Source: an uncultured Acidobacteriota bacterium (GTDB lineage: Bacteria > Acidobacteriota > Blastocatellia > Pyrinomonadales > Pyrinomonadaceae). From it: DNA of 9,514 nt. The translations under genes were made by a program, and so were the position numbers. The stretch spans positions 1 to 9,514 of the forward strand of contig CAMLKY010000042.1 in assembly GCA_946480545.1 (NCBI GenBank), in the 5' to 3' direction. Below the pieces are notes generated by a model. That model saw only the letters and a list, made by a program, of their open reading frames with translations. It did not search any database and was not told the DNA's origin. How positions within the stretch are numbered: position 1 is the stretch's first letter; each line of letters starts with the position of its first letter. Shown piece after piece: positions 5,835-9,514 of this stretch.

Positions 5835-7487
5835 ATGTCGTCAATTCCGAAGATTGGGGCGCAGAACGCAGCGCCAGGCAAGAAAGAGTCAGCGCGGTCC
5901 GTCGATAGCACAGGGGAGGCGACCGCCAGCCTTACCCCGGAGCTCGTAATCGCTCTTTGCGGCCCTATCGGATCGCCGATCCATGAGGTCGCCGCAGAAA
6001 TTGAGAACGCGCTGCGGCACTATCATTACTCGACCGTGCCGCTTCGTTTGAGTCGGATCATCGAGCTGAATGCGGCGGATGTTAAGAAGCCGATCGACGC
6101 ATCTTCTAAGTTCAGACTAATTCAGTCGCAGATCGCTGCGGGCGACGAAGTGCGTCGTCTTTTTGGAAACGACATTCTCGCCAAAGTCGCAATGGCAAAA
6201 ATCAGGGCGGATAGGGAAGTAAAATACGGCGTGTTCGACGACTCGGCGGTTGAATTAGAGAAGGCGCCGTCCAGCCCGACGACGAGCCAGCGCATTTGTC
6301 ACGTTATCGACTCAATAAAAAATAAAGCCGAGCTGGATCTTCTACGTCTCATTTACGGAGATGCTTTTTTTGCTATCGGTGTTTTTTCTCCTCTTGAGAA
6401 GCGCAAGATAAATCTCGAACAACTCGGGCAGCTTACGCCGGAAGAAATAGCAAAATTGATCGATACTGACTCAGGAGAAGAGTTCTCGCATGGTCAGTCA
6501 GTTAGAGATACATTTCCACGATGTGACTTTTTCTTGCGAGTAGATGAAGCGTGCACCGGTTCAACAGAAATCGCGGCAACCGGTCAAATAGTAGAGAAGC
6601 TAAAGCGGTTCTTCGGACTGGTTTTCAGAACGGCAGTTTTGACGCCGAGTCACGAAGAGACAGCGATGTATGCTGCGGCTTCTGCATCTCGCAATTCTGC
6701 TTGCTTGTCGAGGCAAGTTGGTGCGGCGGTTACGAGTGCCGGGGGCGAATTGCTCTCAATTGGCTGGAACGACGTACCCCAGAGTGGCGGTGGTCTTTAT
6801 GGCAAGCCGCCTCTTGATCGTCGCGAGAGCGCGCACCTTGCGGATGTGCGCTGCTACACCATGCCCGGCCGCAAGTGCCACAATGACCAAGAAAAATCCA
6901 TCATCGCCAAAAAAGTTGTCGATGTGCTCGTAGAGAAGAACATCATTCCCGCGGCGTCGCGAATAAGCGCGGTCGATGCAATCGCGCGAGATTCGCGCGT
7001 GAAGGATCTAATTGAGTTTTCGCGAGCAGTGCATGCGGAAATGCACGCAATCTTGGCAGCATCACGAGTCGCGGGTGAGCGAGTAGTTGGCGGGCGAATC
7101 TTCATCACGACTTATCCGTGTCACGCTTGCGCCCGCCACGTTGTCGCAGCGGGCATAAGCGAGATCCATTACATCGAGCCATATCGCAAGAGTCTGGCTT
7201 CGAAACTCCACGAGGATTCACTGACCGAGTCCGTGACGGAGTCGACAAAAGTCCGGATGTTTCAGTTCGATGGCGTCGCCCCGCGACGGTTCATTGACCT
7301 ATTCGAGGCCGATGGCCGGAAAGAGGGTGGGGTGCTAAAGTTGCCGGCAGTTACGACGGCCCGCCCCTCGAGTCCGGTAAGTATCCGCGCCATCCCTCGT
7401 CTTGAGGACGCGGTTGTCGCTGAAGTGAACGTCAAGGGACTTAAGTTGCTCGAGCTAACGACCGACGGGGAGCGCAAAAATGTCTAA
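5835..7487 (+). CDS. avcD: Anti-phage dCTP deaminase (AvcD/DcdV family)
   Basis: 550-residue cytoplasmic enzyme with two parts. Residues about 36-265 resemble a P-loop nucleotide kinase-like domain: VIALCGPIG at 38-46, then a mixed alpha/beta region. Residues about 280-495 are a zinc-dependent cytidine/deoxycytidylate deaminase domain: SRQVGAAVTSAGGELLSIGW (292-311), the catalytic HAE at 400-402, and the zinc site PCHAC at 428-432. IHYIEPYRKSLASKLHEDS (445-463) and FDGVAPRRFIDLF (478-490) follow, both typical of this family. Known members convert dCTP/dCMP to the uracil forms during infection and so starve phage DNA synthesis. The ATG at 5835 has GGGGGAG 4 bases upstream; an in-frame ATG at 5772 would add 21 residues but has no such site. 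The Walker A loop lacks GK[ST]. The gene directly follows the integrase and overlaps the next gene. Confidence 0.9.
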   Translation: MSSIPKIGAQNAAPGKKESARSVDSTGEATASLTPELVIALCGPIGSPIHEVAAEIENALRHYHYSTVPLRLSRIIELNAADVKKPIDASSKFRLIQSQIAAGDEVRRLFGNDILAKVAMAKIRADREVKYGVFDDSAVELEKAPSSPTTSQRICHVIDSIKNKAELDLLRLIYGDAFFAIGVFSPLEKRKINLEQLGQLTPEEIAKLIDTDSGEEFSHGQSVRDTFPRCDFFLRVDEACTGSTEIAATGQIVEKLKRFFGLVFRTAVLTPSHEETAMYAAASASRNSACLSRQVGAAVTSAGGELLSIGWNDVPQSGGGLYGKPPLDRRESAHLADVRCYTMPGRKCHNDQEKSIIAKKVVDVLVEKNIIPAASRISAVDAIARDSRVKDLIEFSRAVHAEMHAILAASRVAGERVVGGRIFITTYPCHACARHVVAAGISEIHYIEPYRKSLASKLHEDSLTESVTESTKVRMFQFDGVAPRRFIDLFEADGRKEGGVLKLPAVTTARPSSPVSIRAIPRLEDAVVAEVNVKGLKLLELTTDGERKNV

Positions 7488-7683
7488 GCCAGTACGCAAC
7501 CCCGGACAGATGGAGCTCCGAATACTCGGGGGCATCCGGGGAGGAAAGAGCAAGGAAGGCGCGGGACGGGTTGTCGAGCCAGGTCCGAGTCGATCGCCGA
7601 CTAAAGTCGCTGGAGAAGCGACCGAGCGAGATAAATCAGTGTACGCGTCCATCGCCAAGCAGTATTTTCGTTCGCTTGATTGA
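7480..7683 (+). CDS. Small basic protein translationally coupled to the deaminase, unknown function
   Basis: The ATG at 7480 lies inside the last codons of the deaminase gene, so the two overlap by 8 bases (ATGTCTAA), in a different frame. A strong ribosome binding site GGGGAG (7467-7472) sits 7 bases before it, within the deaminase coding sequence. The 67-residue product has a Gly/Arg/Lys-rich N-terminal half (LGGIRGGKSKEGAGR), a Pro/Ser link, and a short C-terminal helix-like end ERDKSVYASIAKQYFRSLD. I recognise no domain, signal peptide or membrane segment. The tight coupling suggests that it is made together with the deaminase and may act on or with it. A conserved C-terminal helix would fit a regulatory or partner-binding peptide, but this is inference. 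Confidence 0.65.
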   Translation: MSKPVRNPGQMELRILGGIRGGKSKEGAGRVVEPGPSRSPTKVAGEATERDKSVYASIAKQYFRSLD

Positions 7684-7823
7684 CGGCAGGTTACGCACTG
7701 AATCAGTCGCCGCGGGTGATTAATCCTTCGCGGGAATTCAGTCGGCCAAGCGCGACTGCGGCTGCAGTGTGCGCGACTCCGCGCATACCTAGAATTCGCG
7801 TTCAAACTGTCGTTTAGTTCCGG

Positions 7824-8459
7824 TTAGATCGCGAACTGCTCATCGATCAAGCGACTCAGTTCGACGGCTCGGTCGCGATCATAGTGACCTTGCAGTTCGA
7901 TCATGTACGTCACGCAGTAGTACGCGAAGGCTTCGGCGAAATCGATTAACTCGCGGATGTCTGCGTCCTCATATGACGAGCCCACCTCATCTCCGGAGAG
8001 GTATGGTCCGACGATCTTCATCCCGCCATGCGTGAAAGAATGCAGTGTTCCTCGCATTGCGTATACCTTCGAAAAAATATCTGCCTCGGCTGGGTATTTA
8101 GCTGCATCCAAGCAGGCCTTGATGCTGTCGCAGGTGTCCTTCAATGTCCCGCCTCGAAACTCGTCCTTCGTGCTGAAATGCTCGGCAGATTTTTCATCGC
8201 CGCAGTACATAAACCACGCACCGCGTAGCAGCGTTTCATACATCGGGCGCGCAAGTGCGAAAGCGGAACCCTCGAGCTCAAAGTCTCGGTGTGCAATGAG
8301 GAACGCGATTGAGCGCGCATGATCGAACGAAATTCGGAGGAGCGCGAGCGCTAGTTTGTCCTTCGTAGCGACCTTGGCCAACTCGACCTCAGAGGCCACG
8401 GCTCCAAGTCCGTTTAGGTTGTTGATTGCTGCTGCTGCGTAGTCGCCGATAGCGGACAT
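7824..8459 (-). CDS. DUF6988-like alpha-helical protein
   Basis: Product of 211 residues, helical throughout, no signal peptide. Motifs: DHARSIAFLIAHRDF (47-60), FALARPMYETLLRGAWFMYC (67-86), MRGTLHSFTHGGMKIV (135-150) and LSGDEVGSSYEDADIREL (154-171). The order 'R-E-L-RG-W' helix, then 'H-S-x-T-H-x-G' and a late 'GDE-G-Y-D' segment is what I recall for the DUF6988 family, and it is distantly like DUF5677. No activity is established that I know of. GGAGG at 8466-8470 lies 6 bases before the ATG at 8459, so I prefer this to the upstream in-frame start at 8510. The gene faces the deaminase operon, with 140 bases between the two stops. Family assignment is from memory of the pattern, so moderate. 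Confidence 0.65.
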   Translation of the reverse strand: MSAIGDYAAAAINNLNGLGAVASEVELAKVATKDKLALALLRISFDHARSIAFLIAHRDFELEGSAFALARPMYETLLRGAWFMYCGDEKSAEHFSTKDEFRGGTLKDTCDSIKACLDAAKYPAEADIFSKVYAMRGTLHSFTHGGMKIVGPYLSGDEVGSSYEDADIRELIDFAEAFAYYCVTYMIELQGHYDRDRAVELSRLIDEQFAI

Positions 8460-8573
8460 GACCTGCCTCCGTTCCTCTCGCCAATTAGTCAAGTGAGCGT
8501 AGGCAGTCACTCTGCGCGAGGCATCTGCGCCGCGAACGCGCGCGGCCTCTCAGTGTCGATCCGCCAACGCGTA

Positions 8574-8936
8574 TCACTTTCCACTTTCGCGACTCGCATT
8601 GCTTGAGGTCTTGCCAAGCAAATAGCCGACAACGGTCCCGAGCAGCCCCATAACGGGAGCAATCTGCTTGTCGTCATATCCGGCTACGACAAGAAAGAGA
8701 GATCCAACGATGACGGAAATCGTGCCAACAGTTCGCAGAACATCGTCGGGACGTTTGCCAATTCGGATCAAATAGGTTGCAACGGCAAGCACGCAAATGC
8801 CAAATACTAGAATGGTCGCGCTCATGGTCATCGCGTTGGCGGGCGACCACCACTCGGACGAGTTGCTTGAAGTCGCTGATTCTATAACTGCTTTGTTTTC
8901 CTCGAGCTGCTTTTTAAGATCTGAATCATTTTCCAT
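8574..8936 (-). CDS. Small membrane protein with charged N-terminus, unknown function
   Basis: 120 residues. The first 35 are hydrophilic and helical (DLKKQLEENKAVIE), ending in SSEWWSPANA. Then come two clear membrane spans, about 36-58 (MSATILVFGICVLAVATYL) and 68-86 (VGTISVIVGSLFLVVAGY), and a third shorter hydrophobic segment 91-108 with APVMGLLGTVVGYLLGK, followed by a short polar tail. The APV-GLLGT-GYL-GK ending recurs in small uncharacterised membrane proteins. The ATG at 8936 has AGGGG 8 bases upstream. It overlaps the stop of the upstream gene by 11 bases, so the two are almost certainly one operon and probably partners. No enzymatic motif seen. Confidence 0.7.
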   Translation of the reverse strand: MENDSDLKKQLEENKAVIESATSSNSSEWWSPANAMTMSATILVFGICVLAVATYLIRIGKRPDDVLRTVGTISVIVGSLFLVVAGYDDKQIAPVMGLLGTVVGYLLGKTSSNASRESGK

Positions 8937-9429
8937 TGCTGGATCCCCTTGATTCGGTGGCAGCGTCAACCGAGGCTTGCGTGGTCTTCTTGTACTTATT
9001 CACCTCTTCACTGAGGATGGCGCTTTCGATCGCAAGTATGTTGAGTGCGGCTGTTGCGATGTCTCTATTCATGACTGCATCGGATGCTAGAACCTCCATT
9101 GCTTTCGCGCTGAAGTAAGGGATTTCAGACTGTGGATTGAGCCTGCCAAGCTCAGCTCGCAACTGCTTGTTGCGTAAATCGAGCGTCATCGCGCGCATCC
9201 TGACGGTGGACACGTCGAGCCAAGATAGGCCGTTTCCCTGAAATCGCGGATTCAGAAACTGTCGGCCGTCGTTCACGCCGGCGCCGAAAATTGACGTCTG
9301 TAGATGATTTGGACTACTGCGTCGCGGGGCCTGTTGGCCGTTCACCGACGATGAAAGCACAGCTGCCAAGACATACATCGCTAGCCGAACTGGGCGTTGG
9401 CGTCGCGAATACAGTGTGGGACTACTCAT
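8926..9429 (-). CDS. Exported helical protein, unknown function
   Basis: 167 residues starting at an ATG at 9429, with GGGGG 4 bases upstream. The N-terminus has several Arg residues and then a hydrophobic run RLAMYVLAAVLSSSVNG (15-31), a likely signal peptide or membrane anchor, so the protein acts in the periplasm or at the inner membrane. The rest is soluble: FGAGVNDGRQFLNPRFQGNG (48-67), then two helices with MRAMTLDLRNKQLRAELGRL (78-97) and ASDAVMNRDIATAALNILAI (115-134). A Lys/Ser-rich tail follows. No Cys lipobox is visible after the hydrophobic run. The 3' end overlaps the start of the membrane protein gene. No known family recognised. The frame also remains open upstream to 9492, but the chosen start places the signal peptide near the N-terminus. 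Confidence 0.65.
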   Translation of the reverse strand: MSSPTLYSRRQRPVRLAMYVLAAVLSSSVNGQQAPRRSSPNHLQTSIFGAGVNDGRQFLNPRFQGNGLSWLDVSTVRMRAMTLDLRNKQLRAELGRLNPQSEIPYFSAKAMEVLASDAVMNRDIATAALNILAIESAILSEEVNKYKKTTQASVDAATESRGSSNGK

Positions 9430-9514
9430 ACAGCCCCCGTGTTGATGAGCCGCAAAATCGCGCGTAGTTGGCGTGCCCGCGCTGGTTGGCACAGACTATG
9501 TGTCGCGATTGCGG

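Noticed and set aside
7684..7823. Terminator between the convergent operons
   Set aside because: There are repeated GCGCGACT pieces and a distant GAATTC inverted match, but no stem-loop followed by a T tract on either strand.

Overview
The window looks like chromosome of a GC-rich pseudomonad-type proteobacterium (Pseudomonadota). The reasons are the GC-rich coding regions, several GTG starts with good purine-rich ribosome binding sites, and a tRNA-Arg(CCG) 3' half close to the gammaproteobacterial form. A secreted protein ending in a short 'FKNGFE'-type tail hints at Xanthomonadales, but this is only a hint. The window is mainly a stack of two integrated elements that used the same tRNA gene.

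Layout, left to right. (1) 2-457, minus strand: a partial dihydrofolate-reductase-like (RibD C-terminal family) gene, probably host flank, followed by almost 1 kb without a convincing gene. (2) 1420-4224: element A, a decayed prophage or island. It starts with a damaged copy of the 3' half of a tRNA-Arg(CCG) gene (att) and a 48-codon integrase remnant. The remnant is joined directly to the C-terminal part of what looks like a phage tail tape-measure protein. Two leftward cargo genes follow: a secreted Ig-like-repeat protein and a zinc-ribbon DUF4145 protein with a HEPN-like RX4H motif. (3) 4225 to beyond the right edge: element B. It starts with a clean 47-nt tRNA-Arg(CCG) 3' half, then the same leader and a full-length tyrosine integrase carrying one frameshift. 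Next come an anti-phage dCTP deaminase (AvcD/DcdV type) and a small gene whose start overlaps the deaminase stop. A leftward group follows: a DUF6988-like protein, a small membrane protein and an exported helical protein.

The two att-leader-integrase starts (1420-1745 and 4225-4559) align over their whole length. By hand I count about 45 mismatches and three small gaps, so about 86% identity. They are therefore two related but not identical elements inserted in tandem at one tRNA, not a recent duplication. Because both copies hold only the tRNA 3' half on the minus strand, the intact tRNA-Arg(CCG) should lie beyond the right edge, marking the far end of element B.

The most interesting unit is 5835-7683: the deaminase, which as a family depletes dCTP/dCMP pools during phage infection, together with a 67-codon gene that has its own ribosome binding site and an 8-base overlap. 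The window also holds a possible second defence gene (DUF4145, end of element A) and an unexplained exported/membrane protein pair (8574-9429).
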